NCBI GenBank assembly: GCA_947502145.1
Contig: CANMYO010000005.1
Coordinates: 62,001 to 126,000 of the forward strand
From: an uncultured Paracoccaceae bacterium
GTDB taxonomy: Bacteria > Pseudomonadota > Alphaproteobacteria > Rhodobacterales > Rhodobacteraceae
Direction of reading: 5' to 3'
DNA: 64,000 nt
Below, in pieces: positions 8,827-18,724 of the stretch. Below the pieces are notes generated by a model. That model was not told the DNA's origin, searched no databases, and saw nothing but the letters and a program-made list of their open reading frames with translations. The translations under genes were made by a program, and so were the position numbers. Every line of letters begins with the position of its first letter. The stretch's first letter is position 1.

Positions 8827-9567
8827 TCAGCGTCCCAGATAGACGTCAATGACGTCCTGATTTTTGGTCACATGATCCAGCGACCCTTCCGCAAGAACTG
8901 CACCCTCGTGCAGGACCGTTACCTTGCAATCAAGGCGACGCACGAATTCCATATCATGTTCTACGACAACAACGGCGCGGGTCTTCGCCGCTTGCGCAAG
9001 GATGGTCGTCGTTTTTTCACGCTCTGCCAAAGTCATGCCCGCGGCAGGTTCATCCACCAAGAGCAATTGCGGATCCTGCGCTAAAAGCATGCCAATTTCG
9101 AGCCATTGTTTTTGTCCATGGCTCAACTCACCCGCCGCGCGCAAAAGCTGATCCGGCAGACCAATCTGTTGCGCCAACTCTGTCACGCGATCCAGATCAC
9201 GTCTATTTGGGCGATAAAGCAGGACAGATAATGGGCTGCGATCCTTGCGAAGCGCCAAAAGCAGGTTTTCCTGCACTGTCTGATCTTCGAAGACGGTTGG
9301 TTTTTGGAATTTTCGTCCGATCCCGGCCTGCGCTATCCGGGCCTCGCTCATCCCGATGAGCGATATGCTTTTATCGCCCCAAAGGATATGCCCTTCATCA
9401 GGTTTGGTCTTGCCCGTGACGATATCCATGAATGTGGTCTTTCCAGCACCATTTGGACCGATCACCGCGCGCATTTCCGCACTTCCGATCTGAAAGGACA
9501 GGTTGTTGATGGCGCGAAATCCGTCAAAACTGACCGTCACCCCCGAGACTTCAAGCAAGGTTTTCAT
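8827..9567 (-). CDS. urtD: urea ABC transporter, ATP-binding subunit UrtD
   Basis: 246-residue LivG-type ATPase. Walker A GPNGAGKTTF is near residue 37, the signature segment reads ELSHGQKQWLEIGMLL (the LSHGQKQWLEIGM form is typical of UrtD), and Walker B is LLLVDEPAAGMT. The frame is open 38 codons further upstream, but the ATG at 9567 overlaps the urtC stop codon by four bases (ATGA) and places the start directly before the first beta-strand, so I choose it. Partner of UrtE. Confidence 0.95.
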   Translation of the reverse strand: MKTLLEVSGVTVSFDGFRAINNLSFQIGSAEMRAVIGPNGAGKTTFMDIVTGKTKPDEGHILWGDKSISLIGMSEARIAQAGIGRKFQKPTVFEDQTVQENLLLALRKDRSPLSVLLYRPNRRDLDRVTELAQQIGLPDQLLRAAGELSHGQKQWLEIGMLLAQDPQLLLVDEPAAGMTLAEREKTTTILAQAAKTRAVVVVEHDMEFVRRLDCKVTVLHEGAVLAEGSLDHVTKNQDVIDVYLGR

Positions 9568-10742
9568 CCTGCGTCTCCCTTGCGGCGACGACGCTGCATC
9601 AGCTCGACAAGCCCACTGATCCCGCCCGGCGCGAACAAGGTCACAAGCACAAAGCTGAAACCCAGGACAATCAGCCACCAATCAACCCATTTGATGGTGT
9701 AGAATCCAAGTGATACGTCCGGTGCCTGCCCGCCTGTGAACCAGCTTGACACAAGACTCACAAAGGCCGTGCCGATAACTGCACCGTAAATCTTGCCACG
9801 ACCACCGATTGCGACCCACACCGCAAGATAGATTGAAGCAATGGGTGCAACTTCCGCTGGATTGATAATGCCAGCCTGCGGGTAATACAGGGCCCCCGCA
9901 ATGCCGGCGATGCAGGCCGTCACGGTGAAAATCAACAGTTTATAGCGTTCAACCCCGTACCCGAGAAAACGGACGCGGGCTTCGTTGTCGCGGATACCCC
10001 GAATGACCGATCCAAACTTTCCCGACACAATCCAGGCGACCAGCAGGTAGCCAAGCCCAAGCGCCAGCGCCGACGCCCAGAGGAACCAGATTGAAACAAC
10101 CGCCTGGGGTGCTTGCACGCCTGGCAGGTTTTGCAGTCCTGACAGCCCATTGTTTCCACGCAGTCCACTGGCGTTTTGAAACAGGTACAGCGCAAGCCCC
10201 AAGGTCATCGCCTGCGTCAGGATGGACAGATAGACCCCGGTCACCCGGCTGCGAAAAGCGAGCCAGCCAAATACGAGGGCCAAGATTCCGGGAACGGCGA
10301 CAACAAGGACAAGCTGCACAAATAGGCTGTCGGCAAAGGCCCAGATCACAGGAAAATCACTGCTGCCCACCACTCCAAAAATCTGATTGCCGATGGCGGC
10401 CTGTATTTCTTCGGGGGTGGGCGGCAAGACTCCCTCCGACAGGGACCCCATCACGATCTGGCGGGTCCGCTCATACATCAGCCACATCCCGATCATGTAT
10501 CCGCCCAATCCAAAAAAGGCGAAGTGTCCAAGGGACAATATCCCGGCATAGCCCCAGATCAGATCCATCGCGACCGCGACAAGACACAGGCAAAGGGTCT
10601 TGCCCAACGTCTTGACGAAACTGGTTGAAACGACCCCAATTCCAAAGCCCTCTGAGAGCGCCGTCACGCCAAGCGTGAACGCAGCGAGGAGAGCGAGAAA
10701 TACCAGTACAGATGGATTGCGGGCGATAAAGGAACGTTCCAT
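9564..10742 (-). CDS. urtC: urea ABC transporter, permease UrtC
   Basis: 392-residue LivM-type membrane protein with about ten hydrophobic segments. It starts with a hydrophobic helix (VLVFLALLAAFTLGV), followed by the LivM hallmark YAGILSLGHFAFFGLGGYMIGMW split over two helices, and the conserved C-terminal GRGKIYGAVIGTAFV region that contacts the ATPases. It follows urtB by four bases and overlaps urtD by four. It forms the inner-membrane urea channel with UrtB. Confidence 0.95.
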   Translation of the reverse strand: MERSFIARNPSVLVFLALLAAFTLGVTALSEGFGIGVVSTSFVKTLGKTLCLCLVAVAMDLIWGYAGILSLGHFAFFGLGGYMIGMWLMYERTRQIVMGSLSEGVLPPTPEEIQAAIGNQIFGVVGSSDFPVIWAFADSLFVQLVLVVAVPGILALVFGWLAFRSRVTGVYLSILTQAMTLGLALYLFQNASGLRGNNGLSGLQNLPGVQAPQAVVSIWFLWASALALGLGYLLVAWIVSGKFGSVIRGIRDNEARVRFLGYGVERYKLLIFTVTACIAGIAGALYYPQAGIINPAEVAPIASIYLAVWVAIGGRGKIYGAVIGTAFVSLVSSWFTGGQAPDVSLGFYTIKWVDWWLIVLGFSFVLVTLFAPGGISGLVELMQRRRRKGDAG

Positions 10743-10746
10743 CTGA

Positions 10747-12702
10747 TCAATCTCCCGCGGCCCGACCGCGCAGGGCGATGATGCCGCGGGGTCTGAATTG
10801 AATGAAAATGATGATGAAAATGATCATGTAGGTTTGCGCGGCCAGCGTGTTGGACGGGTTTAACCATTCCACACCTTTTTGGAATCCGCCGATCATTGTC
10901 GCACCAGCCAAGGTGCCCCAGATATTTCCGACGCCGCCAACAACCACTGTCATGAAACTTTGTACGATATAGTCACTGCCCATTTCAGATGTGACCTTGG
11001 CGAAAAGACCGATCGCAACACCGGCAATCCCGGCGATCCCAGACCCCAGCCCAAAGGTCAGCATGTTCACGCGGTCCGGGTTTATCCCCATGCTTGCGGC
11101 CATGGCTGGGTTTTGGGTCACGGCGCGGGTTTCCAGCCCCAACCTTGTCCGCTTCATGATGAACAGGAAAAGGCCAAGAAACAGCAGCGCGAGCACGAAA
11201 ATCGCGATCCTGATGTAGCTGATTGCGACAACGTCGTTAATCACCCATGCCCCATCCAGCCACCCCGGCGCGGTCAAGGGACGCGCCTGCGTACCAAAGA
11301 TATTCTTGGCAAGCTGTTGTAATGCGATCGAAACACCAAATGTCGCCAGCAATGTCTCCAGCGGACGGTGATAAAGCCAACGGATCACCAAGCGCTCCAA
11401 TGCGACCCCGGCAGCAAACGTGACCGCAAATGCCAATGGCACGGCAATCAGGATCGAAGCGGTGTGATTGCTGACGAACTGCTGAACCACATACCCCGTA
11501 TAAGCACCCATCATGATAAATTCGCCATGGGCCATGTTGATGACCCCCATGACACCAAACGTGATGGCAAGCCCGATTGCGGCCAGAAAGTAGATGGATG
11601 CAAGCGACAGGGCGTCCAATCCAAGATCCAGGGTCTGACTTGCTACAACACGCGTTTCCGTCTGCGCGAGGGCTGCTGAGGCAGCGTCCGTGACATCCTT
11701 TGAAGGCTCCACAAAAATTTCGGCAAACGTGTAGTTCGCCAGCGTGCCCGCAATGCTTTCTGCCCCGACTCTTGCCGGCGCTGCCCCGTCTTTGACGAGC
11801 ACGTCATAGGCCGCGTTCCGCGCTGTTTCTGATGACAGCTGTGCCACGGGAAAACTCCCAACGCGACCGGCAATGATGTTCGCCTCAAGAATGGCATCAC
11901 GTTCATCGGCATTGGTCAGCGGCTCTGCCAATTCGGCCTGGACCAGAATCTCATATGCGTCGCTTTCGGACAACGCCGCGCTACCAGGCGCCAGGACCGA
12001 GGACAGGTTGCCAGTGGGTTCAACATCAGCATCAATGACGCGAATTGTCGTCGCAAGAACCGGGTTGAGCGTTGCGCGAAAATCCACACCAAGATCGCCT
12101 GCCATGCCATTGATCGCCGCTACCCGCTCTGCTGGCAGCTCATCAAATGCAATTGTCATCAGCCTTTCCAGCCGCTGTTTGCGTGTCAACAGAAACGCAT
12201 CCGTTTCACCTTCAATCGACGCGCGCAATGGCGCAAGCAGCCCGGCTTCTGGGTCCCGCGCAATGGAATCAAGCGCTTCTGTCCGTTTTGCGATGTCCGG
12301 CGATGTCAGTTGAAACCGGACAAGCGCGGTGGCAATCATTGCCCGGACACCACTGTTCGGCTTGAGTTGTGTCAACGCGGTTTTGTCGAAATCCCCAATA
12401 GGGTCACCGGTGTCGAAGTCTGTCAGCCGGTAGGTTCCGTCGGCGGTCTTCTGCGCCGCGAAGAAAAACCCATCGGACTTGCGCTGCCACATGTCCTTGG
12501 CGCGCCAGGTTTCCAAAACCATTTGCATCTGCTGCAGATCGCTGGCCCCCAAGGCGTCAATCGCCGGCCCAATTGTGCGGCGAGAACTTTCTTCGATCAG
12601 CGAACGTTGCGCTTGCAGCGCAGCCTGCACCGGTCCGGTTTGCGCGGCAGCTGCAAGCGTTGAAAGCACAAGCATCATCGCTGCCAAAATCAGGGATTTC
12701 AT
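10747..12702 (-). CDS. urtB: urea ABC transporter, permease UrtB (long form)
   Basis: 651-residue LivH-type permease. It has a signal sequence (SLILAAMMLVLSTLAAAAQ), then an unusually long soluble N-terminal part of about 330 residues rich in Ala/Glu helices, and only then the LivH membrane domain with INMAHGEFIMMGAYTGYV and VVGGVGNIWGTLAGA motifs. The N-terminal extension is known for proteobacterial UrtB proteins and is absent from general LivH proteins; its role is unclear and it should face the periplasm. It lies 65 bases after urtA, behind a strong hairpin. Confidence 0.94.
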   Translation of the reverse strand: MKSLILAAMMLVLSTLAAAAQTGPVQAALQAQRSLIEESSRRTIGPAIDALGASDLQQMQMVLETWRAKDMWQRKSDGFFFAAQKTADGTYRLTDFDTGDPIGDFDKTALTQLKPNSGVRAMIATALVRFQLTSPDIAKRTEALDSIARDPEAGLLAPLRASIEGETDAFLLTRKQRLERLMTIAFDELPAERVAAINGMAGDLGVDFRATLNPVLATTIRVIDADVEPTGNLSSVLAPGSAALSESDAYEILVQAELAEPLTNADERDAILEANIIAGRVGSFPVAQLSSETARNAAYDVLVKDGAAPARVGAESIAGTLANYTFAEIFVEPSKDVTDAASAALAQTETRVVASQTLDLGLDALSLASIYFLAAIGLAITFGVMGVINMAHGEFIMMGAYTGYVVQQFVSNHTASILIAVPLAFAVTFAAGVALERLVIRWLYHRPLETLLATFGVSIALQQLAKNIFGTQARPLTAPGWLDGAWVINDVVAISYIRIAIFVLALLFLGLFLFIMKRTRLGLETRAVTQNPAMAASMGINPDRVNMLTFGLGSGIAGIAGVAIGLFAKVTSEMGSDYIVQSFMTVVVGGVGNIWGTLAGATMIGGFQKGVEWLNPSNTLAAQTYMIIFIIIFIQFRPRGIIALRGRAAGD

Positions 12703-12728
12703 ATCAATTCTTTCGGAGCGTTTTGGTA

Positions 12729-12754
12729 GGGGACGCGCATCCCTGCGCGCCCCC
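12729..12754 (-). repeat. intercistronic hairpin between urtA and urtB
   Basis: On the transcript a 10-bp stem (one G-U pair) is formed by 12745-12754 and 12729-12738 around a six-base loop. It sits directly after the urtA stop codon and before urtB and has no U-tract. Such hairpins can protect the upstream binding-protein mRNA or partly terminate transcription, giving more UrtA than membrane subunits. Confidence 0.6.
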
Positions 12755-12767
12755 GGAATGTCGAGAT

Positions 12768-14042
12768 TCAGTAGTTCGACAATGTCTGAACACAGGTCTC
12801 AGTTTCGGTGTTGTACATGCCACAGCCGAGGTCTTTCCAATCGGATGTCAGTACAGCAGATTCAGGCAGGAAGTCTGTCCAGGCATCGCCGGGCACTTCA
12901 GCTGTCTGGCTGATGATATCAAACTGACCATCATCGGTGATTTCACCGATAAGCACAGGTTTCGCCAAATGGTGGTTCGGAAGCATGACCGCAGTGCCGC
13001 CCGTAAGGTTCGGGAATTCCTGTCCGTACATGGCCGTCCGCACCGCATCGACGTCTGCGCTGCCTGCTTCGGTGACAGCGTTCACCCACATGTTGAATCC
13101 GATATAGTGGGCCTCCATCGGGTCATTGGTGACGCGCTCTTCGCCCATCCGGTCTTTCCACGCGGAAACCCACTCGGCATTGGCATCGGTTTCAGCAGAC
13201 TGAAAATAGTTCCAGGCAGCCAAATGCCCAACAAGGTTGGACGTATCAAGACCAGAGAGCTCTTCTTCGCCCACCGAGAATGCGACAACCGGGATGTCAT
13301 CAGCTGAAATACCGGCAGCGGCAAGTTCTTTGTAGAACCCGATGTTCGCGTCGCCATTGATGGTCGAGATGACACCCACGTTTTTGCCATCCGCGCCCAG
13401 CGCGACCACATCGGCGACGATCTTGGACCAATCGGAATGACCGAATGGGGTATAATTCACGAAGATGTCTGACTCAGGAATACCCTTCGACTGCAGGTAG
13501 GCGCTCAGGATATTGTTGGTTGTGCGCGGGTAAACATAGTCAGTTCCCAGCAGCGCAAATTTTTCGATGCCAAGCTCATCCAGAAAATAATCTGTCGCCG
13601 GAATCGCCTGCTGGTTAGGGGCCGCACCGGTGTAGAACACGTTCTTGGAGCTTTCCTCGCCTTCGTATTGCACCGGGTAGAAGAGCAGTCCATTGAGCTC
13701 TTCGATCACTGGCAGCACCGATTTGCGTGACACTGACGTCCAGTTGCCGAAGATCACGTCAACCTCATGAACTGTCAGCAATTCCCGTGCCTTCTCAGCG
13801 AACAGGGGCCAATCGGACGCCGGATCGACGACAACGGCTTCCAGTTCGCAACCGATGACACCGCCGTTTGCGTTTTGCTGCTCAACCAGCATTTCCATCG
13901 TGTCTTTCAGTGTCGTTTCAGAAATCGCCATCGTCCCGGACAACGAATGCAAAACGCCCACTTTGATTGTGCAATCCTCGGCCATCGCCGGTAGCGCAGC
14001 TGCAATGGTCATGGCAGTGGCAAGTGCAGTGGTGGTTTTCAT
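12768..14042 (-). CDS. urtA: urea ABC transporter, urea-binding protein UrtA
   Basis: 424-residue periplasmic binding protein with a 21-residue signal peptide (start MKTTTALATAMTIAAALPAMA). The mature protein begins EDCTIKVGVLHSLSGTMAISET, the standard family opening. VFGNWTSVSRKSVLP, LFYPVQYEGEE and the AWNYFQS region are characteristic of urea/short-amide binders of the Peripla_BP_5 group. First gene of the urt operon, transcribed divergently from the urease genes, so one intergenic region (14043-14475) can control both uptake and hydrolysis of urea. Confidence 0.96.
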   Translation of the reverse strand: MKTTTALATAMTIAAALPAMAEDCTIKVGVLHSLSGTMAISETTLKDTMEMLVEQQNANGGVIGCELEAVVVDPASDWPLFAEKARELLTVHEVDVIFGNWTSVSRKSVLPVIEELNGLLFYPVQYEGEESSKNVFYTGAAPNQQAIPATDYFLDELGIEKFALLGTDYVYPRTTNNILSAYLQSKGIPESDIFVNYTPFGHSDWSKIVADVVALGADGKNVGVISTINGDANIGFYKELAAAGISADDIPVVAFSVGEEELSGLDTSNLVGHLAAWNYFQSAETDANAEWVSAWKDRMGEERVTNDPMEAHYIGFNMWVNAVTEAGSADVDAVRTAMYGQEFPNLTGGTAVMLPNHHLAKPVLIGEITDDGQFDIISQTAEVPGDAWTDFLPESAVLTSDWKDLGCGMYNTETETCVQTLSNY

Positions 14043-14111
14043 GTGATATCTCCAAGCAGGGAAAATGCATGCGCGCCTTGTTCTTGGAACAATTGCGCAA
14101 TAGCTAATCCC

Positions 14112-14140
14112 TGCAACGTAAGTGTTGCAAAAAGTGTGGC
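14112..14140 (-). promoter_or_regulatory. candidate NtrC-like palindrome and sigma-54-like promoter upstream of urtA
   Basis: TGCAAC at 14112-14117 and GTTGCA at 14124-14129 form a perfect 6-bp inverted repeat 70-88 bases before urtA, similar in layout to the NtrC site TGCACC-N5-GGTGCA. On the minus strand, GCCAC-N5-TTGCA (14140 to 14126) matches the -24/-12 pattern of sigma-54 promoters except that the -24 GG is GC. The two overlap. Nitrogen control of urt is expected, but this site is only a candidate. Confidence 0.3.
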
Positions 14141-14475
14141 GGCTGGCCTGAGGTCCAATTCAACCGGTCGTCACACACCCCAAGATCAGCGCCAGAGGAC
14201 GGCGCTCGAGGATGCGTGATCGTTGCTGCGACGCAGCGACTTATGCAATTCCAACTTTGACCAATTCTTCAGCATTAGCGAATTTTGCCCGAAAACCGGG
14301 CAGCACCGACCCACAACGCACAATATTTAGCCACGACCTCCACCGGCTTGCCGAAATTGGGCATCTCCCCTGCCCGTTTCCTGCGTCATGTGCTCAATCT
14401 TGCGCGCACAATGACATTCGCGGGACGATCAGGATTCATCTTTCACCTCACATAATAGCAGATGCGGACCATCCG
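14141..14475. other. divergent control region between urtA and ureD
   Basis: About 335 bases with no supported gene. The ureD frame is open leftward to 14212, but the codons there give no family similarity, so I treat this as promoter and leader for the ure operon. No clear ribosome-binding site was seen in front of the preferred ureD start. Confidence 0.4.
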
Positions 14476-15276
14476 ATGCAGCCGCGTGCCATTGGCGCGG
14501 CCATGGTATCGGTCAGCAGCGATGTCGCGGGCATCACCCGGCTCAGCACATTGCGGAATTCCGGCTCTCTGAAGCTGGTATTTCCACATTGCTATTCTGC
14601 AGGGAAACAGGCCATTTTGGTCAATACGGCTGGCGGGGTCACAGGGGGCGACAGGTTCTCGACCATCGCCACCGTGCAAACAGGTGCCGCACTCACGATC
14701 ACTACGCAGGCGGCTGAAAGAGCCTACCGCGCCCAACCGGGCGAGGTTGGACAGGTGACAACCACACTGGACGTCGGCACCGCGGCGCATCTTGCGTGGC
14801 TCCCGCAAGAGCTGATCCTATTTGATCGATCAGCGCTCAACCGTCGTCTTGACATTACGTTAGGCGATGATGCGCAGCTGCTGATGGTTGAACCAATCGT
14901 ATTCGGGCGGCATGCGATGGGTGAAACATTGGATCACATCCGTTTTTCCGACCGCATCTCAGTGATGCGCGCCGAAAAGCCGCTGTTTCTGGACGGCATT
15001 TCACTGCAAGGCGATGCCGAACAGCATTTGCGCAGGCGCGCCATTGCAAACGGTGCCAGGGCAATCGCAACAATTCTCATGGTGCATCCGCTCGCCGCCG
15101 CGCATCTGGCAAAGGTGCGTGCAATGTTGCCCGCAACATCAGGGGCCAGCCTGATTGCGCCTGATGCACTGCTAATCCGTATGCTGGCATCCGATGGATT
15201 TGCGCTGCGCCAGTCCCTCGTCCCGCTGCTAGAATATCTCTCTGACGATAACTTACCGACCTCATGGAGGCTATGA
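14476..15276 (+). CDS. ureD: urease accessory protein UreD
   Basis: Urease maturation protein that binds apo-urease and, with UreF and UreG, delivers nickel. The 266-residue protein starting at 14476 begins PRAIGAAMVSV and continues with the family segments LRNSGSLKLVFP, ILVNTAGGVTGGDR and AERAYR. These glycine-rich NTAGGxxGGD and AERxYR motifs are diagnostic for UreD. The frame could begin 88 codons earlier, but that portion does not look like UreD, and 266 residues is near the family norm. The exact start is uncertain because no good ribosome site precedes 14476. First gene of ureDABCEFG; ureA follows after 3 bases. Confidence 0.9.
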   Translation: MQPRAIGAAMVSVSSDVAGITRLSTLRNSGSLKLVFPHCYSAGKQAILVNTAGGVTGGDRFSTIATVQTGAALTITTQAAERAYRAQPGEVGQVTTTLDVGTAAHLAWLPQELILFDRSALNRRLDITLGDDAQLLMVEPIVFGRHAMGETLDHIRFSDRISVMRAEKPLFLDGISLQGDAEQHLRRRAIANGARAIATILMVHPLAAAHLAKVRAMLPATSGASLIAPDALLIRMLASDGFALRQSLVPLLEYLSDDNLPTSWRL

Positions 15277-15279
15277 ACC

Positions 15280-15582
15280 ATGCAACTCACCCCACGCGAG
15301 AAAGACAAATTGCTCATATCCATGGCCGCTGAAGTTGCCCGCAAGCGGCTCGCGCGCGGTGTGAAGCTCAACCATCCAGAGGCCATCGCCCTAATAACCG
15401 ACGCTGTCGTAGAAGGGGCACGGGATGGTCGGTCAGTGGCAGATATGATGGAAGCGGGCGGTTTGGTTGTCACCAAAGACCAATGCATGGAAGGGATCTC
15501 CGAAATGATCCACGAGGTCCAGGTCGAGGCGACATTCCCCGATGGCACCAAACTTGTCACCGTACACAACCCAATCAGATAG
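15280..15582 (+). CDS. ureA: urease gamma subunit
   Basis: 100 residues, the standard length of the separate gamma subunit. It opens [20 protein letters not shown] and includes [15 protein letters not shown] and ARDG-x-SVADMM, all typical. It ends with the [17 protein letters not shown] strand that packs on the beta subunit. Part of the (alpha-beta-gamma)3 enzyme that hydrolyses urea to ammonia and carbamate. It begins behind a GGAGG ribosome site and is followed by ureB after nine bases. Confidence 0.98.
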   Translation: MQLTPREKDKLLISMAAEVARKRLARGVKLNHPEAIALITDAVVEGARDGRSVADMMEAGGLVVTKDQCMEGISEMIHEVQVEATFPDGTKLVTVHNPIR

Positions 15583-15591
15583 GACGCCAAA

Positions 15592-15897
15592 ATGATCCCC
15601 GGAGAGTTGTTCCCCGCCAAAGGCAATCTTAAGCTGAATGAAGGCACCAAAGCGCTGACAATGATCGTCGCCAATTCAGGTGATCGGCCTGTGCAGGTGG
15701 GCAGCCATTATCACTTTGCCGAAGTTAACCCGGCGCTTGTTTTTGAGCGTGCTGCTGCGCGTGGAATGCGCCTTGATATCGCTTCCGGCACCGCCGTGCG
15801 CTTTGAACCCGGTCAGCGGCGAGAGGTGCAGTTGATCCCCATCAATGGCGCACGACGGGTTATTGGTTTCAACCAGCATGTCATGGGGGATCTGTAA
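15592..15897 (+). CDS. ureB: urease beta subunit
   Basis: 101 residues, standard for a free beta subunit. It starts [11 protein letters not shown], and has the conserved [16 protein letters not shown] segment, the [19 protein letters not shown] strand and the [11 protein letters not shown]-terminus. Its stop codon overlaps the ureC ATG (TAATG), which implies coupled translation of the structural subunits. Confidence 0.98.
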   Translation: MIPGELFPAKGNLKLNEGTKALTMIVANSGDRPVQVGSHYHFAEVNPALVFERAAARGMRLDIASGTAVRFEPGQRREVQLIPINGARRVIGFNQHVMGDL

Positions 15898-17606
15898 TGG
15901 CCGTGGAAATTTCACGTGCGCAATACGCGGCGATGTACGGGCCAACGACCGGTGACAAACTGCGATTGGCGGACACTGATTTGATCATCGAGGTCGAACG
16001 CGACCTCACCACCTATGGTGAAGAGGTCAAATTCGGCGGCGGCAAGGTTATCCGCGATGGGATGGGGCAGTCACAGGTCACCCGCGCAGCCGGGGCTGTC
16101 GATACTGTAATTACTAATGCGCTGATTGTGGATCATGGCGGGATATACAAGGCGGATGTCGCGCTTAAGGATGGGCTTATCCATGCGATTGGAAAGGCCG
16201 GTAATCCGGACACGCAACCCAATGTGGATGTAATCATCGGTCCGGGAACAGAAGTCATCGCAGGCGAAGGGCGAATTCTGACTGCGGGCGGCATGGACAG
16301 CCACATTCACTTCATTTGCCCACAGCAAATGGAGGATTCGCTGCAATCGGGGGTTACCACCTGCTTTGGTGGCGGCACCGGACCGGCACACGGCACCCTC
16401 GCAACGACCTGTACACCAGGGCCCTGGCATATCGGCAGGATGCTCCAGGCATTTGACGGCATCCCGATGAACATCGGCCTCGCCGGCAAGGGCAATGCAA
16501 GCCAGCCCGACGCATTGGTCGAAATGGTCAACGGCGGAGCATGTGCGTTGAAACTGCACGAAGATTGGGGTACGACACCTGCCGCAATTGACTGTTGCCT
16601 GTCTGTCGCCGACGACATGGACGTGCAGGTCATGATCCATACCGACACCTTGAATGAATCGGGGTTTGTCGAACATACCGTTGCCGCGATGAAAGGCCGG
16701 ACGATCCACGCCTTTCACACCGAAGGCGCAGGCGGCGGGCACGCACCTGACATCATCAAGATATGTGGTGATGCCAACGTGTTGCCCTCATCAACCAACC
16801 CTACCCGCCCCTTCACCAGCAATACGCTGGAAGAGCACCTTGACATGCTGATGGTGTGCCATCACCTCGACAAATCCATCCCGGAGGATATCGCATTCGC
16901 GGAAAGTCGTATCAGGCGCGAAACGATTGCCGCAGAGGATATCCTTCATGACATTGGCGCCTTTTCGATCATTGCCTCTGACAGCCAGGCGATGGGTCGC
17001 GTGGGTGAGGTTCTGATCCGCACCTGGCAGACCGCGGACAAGATGAAAAAGCAGCGCGGTCGCCTGGCCGAAGAAGACGGTGACAATGACAACTTTCGTG
17101 TGCGCCGTTACATCGCGAAATACACGATCAACCCGGCAATTGCCCAAGGGGTGAGCCATGTCCTTGGTGACATCTCTGTCGGCAAACGGGCCGATCTTGT
17201 GCTCTGGAACCCGGCATTCTTTGGTGTGAAACCGGAAATGGTTCTGTTGGGTGGCACGATTGTGGTTGCCCAGATGGGTGATCCCAATGCCTCAATCCCA
17301 ACACCACAGCCTGTCTATACGCGTCCAATGTTTGGGGCCTTTGGCGGCGCGCTTGCACATGGGTCAGTCAGCTTTGTGTCACAGGCTGCCGTTGCATCCG
17401 ATGTGCGTGAGCGGCTTGCCCTGTCAAAAAAAACCATCGCCGTGCAAAATACCCGCGCCATTTCAAAGGCGGATATGCAGCTAAATGCGGCGACGCCAAA
17501 CATTGATGTACATCCGGAAACGTATGAGGTGCGGGCCGATGGCGAATTACTGACCTGCCCCCCCGCCGACACCCTTCCGATGGCGCAACGCTATTTCTTG
17601 TTCTGA
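15897..17606 (+). CDS. ureC: urease alpha (catalytic) subunit
   Basis: 569-residue nickel hydrolase. All active-site elements are visible: the HIH nickel ligands at 136/138 ([11 protein letters not shown]), the carbamylated lysine K219 in ALKLHEDWG followed by H221, [10 protein letters not shown], the [16 protein letters not shown] nickel/substrate loop and the flap His region [19 protein letters not shown]. Length equals the family norm. No frameshift or missing ligand, so the enzyme should be functional. It is followed by ureE after seven bases. Confidence 0.99.
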   Translation: MAVEISRAQYAAMYGPTTGDKLRLADTDLIIEVERDLTTYGEEVKFGGGKVIRDGMGQSQVTRAAGAVDTVITNALIVDHGGIYKADVALKDGLIHAIGKAGNPDTQPNVDVIIGPGTEVIAGEGRILTAGGMDSHIHFICPQQMEDSLQSGVTTCFGGGTGPAHGTLATTCTPGPWHIGRMLQAFDGIPMNIGLAGKGNASQPDALVEMVNGGACALKLHEDWGTTPAAIDCCLSVADDMDVQVMIHTDTLNESGFVEHTVAAMKGRTIHAFHTEGAGGGHAPDIIKICGDANVLPSSTNPTRPFTSNTLEEHLDMLMVCHHLDKSIPEDIAFAESRIRRETIAAEDILHDIGAFSIIASDSQAMGRVGEVLIRTWQTADKMKKQRGRLAEEDGDNDNFRVRRYIAKYTINPAIAQGVSHVLGDISVGKRADLVLWNPAFFGVKPEMVLLGGTIVVAQMGDPNASIPTPQPVYTRPMFGAFGGALAHGSVSFVSQAAVASDVRERLALSKKTIAVQNTRAISKADMQLNAATPNIDVHPETYEVRADGELLTCPPADTLPMAQRYFLF

Positions 17607-17613
17607 GGTCGAC

Positions 17614-18087
17614 ATGCCACAGCTTCCAATCGCCCAAAAACGTCACCAATCCGGGGCATGGTCCGGCCCGGCTGATCTTTGCGCGCTCGATTACGCGGAG
17701 CGGTTTCTGCGGCGCAAGCGGCTGACCACTAAAACCGGTTTTGTCTTTCTTGCCGACCTGCCCAAAACAACATCGCTGGACGCAGGGGACGCGCTCGAAC
17801 TTGCTGATGGCCGACTTGTCCAGATCGCGGCAGCTGAGGAGGCGTTGTACATAGTCACCGGCCCCGACCTGACCCGTCTGGCCTGGCACATCGGAAACCG
17901 CCACACCCCATGCCAGATCAAGGCCAATCACCTCTTAATTCAAGCGGATCCCGTCATTGGTCATATGCTGGAACATCTTGGTGCAAGCGTCAGCCCCGTC
18001 ACCGCGCCGTTCACGCCGGAAGGCGGCGCTTACGGACATGGCAGAACCCATTCGCATGAACATGTCGCAACCGCACATGAACACTAA
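17614..18087 (+). CDS. ureE: urease accessory nickel chaperone UreE
   Basis: 157-residue nickel metallochaperone. The N-terminal half holds a KTGFVFLADLPKT strand, the central domain has the conserved AWHIGNRHTPCQI motif with its metal-binding His and DPVIGHMLEHLGA, and the C-terminus is His-rich ([17 protein letters not shown]), the usual extra nickel-binding tail. It overlaps the start of ureF. Confidence 0.95.
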   Translation: MPQLPIAQKRHQSGAWSGPADLCALDYAERFLRRKRLTTKTGFVFLADLPKTTSLDAGDALELADGRLVQIAAAEEALYIVTGPDLTRLAWHIGNRHTPCQIKANHLLIQADPVIGHMLEHLGASVSPVTAPFTPEGGAYGHGRTHSHEHVATAHEH

Positions 18088-18724
18088 CCACGACATTCTG
18101 ACCCTGACGCAGTGGCTGTCGCCTGCCTACCCTGTCGGTGCATTCACATATGCGCATGGGCTGGAAGCGGCGGTTCATTCAGGTCTGATCACATCCGGTG
18201 AGCACCTGCGCGACTGGCTGGATGATGTTGTTTCGCATGGCAGCGGGCGCAACGATTGCATACTTCTGCGCGCAGCGTTCAATGCGGTTTCTGAGGACGA
18301 CCTGCGATATGTCAATGATGTCGGCCTCGCCTTTGCTGCCGCCGCCGAACGACAGCTCGAGACCCGCCATCTTGGGATGGCATTCTGCAAGACGACAACG
18401 GCAATATGGGACGCGTTGGATGTTGAGCTGATCTACCCGGTTGCGATTGGCAAAGCGGCATCACAAAGGAATATCGACCCGACGCTGACCTGTGCGTTAT
18501 ATCTGCAGGCCATGGCTGGCAATCTTGTGTCCTGCGCCCAGCGGCTCATGCCGCTTGGTCAGACCGAAGGCCAGGCCATCATCGCCGCATTGACCGCGCG
18601 ATGCGATGAGATCGCCGCCGCGACCTGTGTTTGCACCCTGCATGAACTGCAAAGCTCGGCGTTTCTGTCTGACATCTCAGCTCTGCAACACGAAACCCTT
18701 CAACCAAGGATATTCCGCACATGA
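18077..18724 (+). CDS. ureF: urease accessory protein UreF
   Basis: 215-residue maturation factor that acts with UreD as the gate for UreG. It begins [24 protein letters not shown], the UreF signature opening (LxxWLSPAFPVGAFSYSHGLE), and has the later HLGMAFC and [17 protein letters not shown] segments. Start candidates in frame at 18056, 18062 and 18077 all lie inside the end of ureE; I give 18077 because it is closest to the conserved start. The stop overlaps the ureG start (ATGA). Confidence 0.94.
   Translation: MNTNHDILTLTQWLSPAYPVGAFTYAHGLEAAVHSGLITSGEHLRDWLDDVVSHGSGRNDCILLRAAFNAVSEDDLRYVNDVGLAFAAAAERQLETRHLGMAFCKTTTAIWDALDVELIYPVAIGKAASQRNIDPTLTCALYLQAMAGNLVSCAQRLMPLGQTEGQAIIAALTARCDEIAAATCVCTLHELQSSAFLSDISALQHETLQPRIFRT

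Noticed and set aside
12729-12754. urtA-urtB hairpin as an ANTAR (NasT) target because its hexaloop AGGGAT has A1 and G4
   Set aside because: It is a single hairpin with no second stem and no terminator, and it lies after the first gene rather than in a leader.
14212-14475. 88-codon N-terminal extension of ureD
   Set aside because: The extension has no UreD similarity and would make the protein much longer than family norms.
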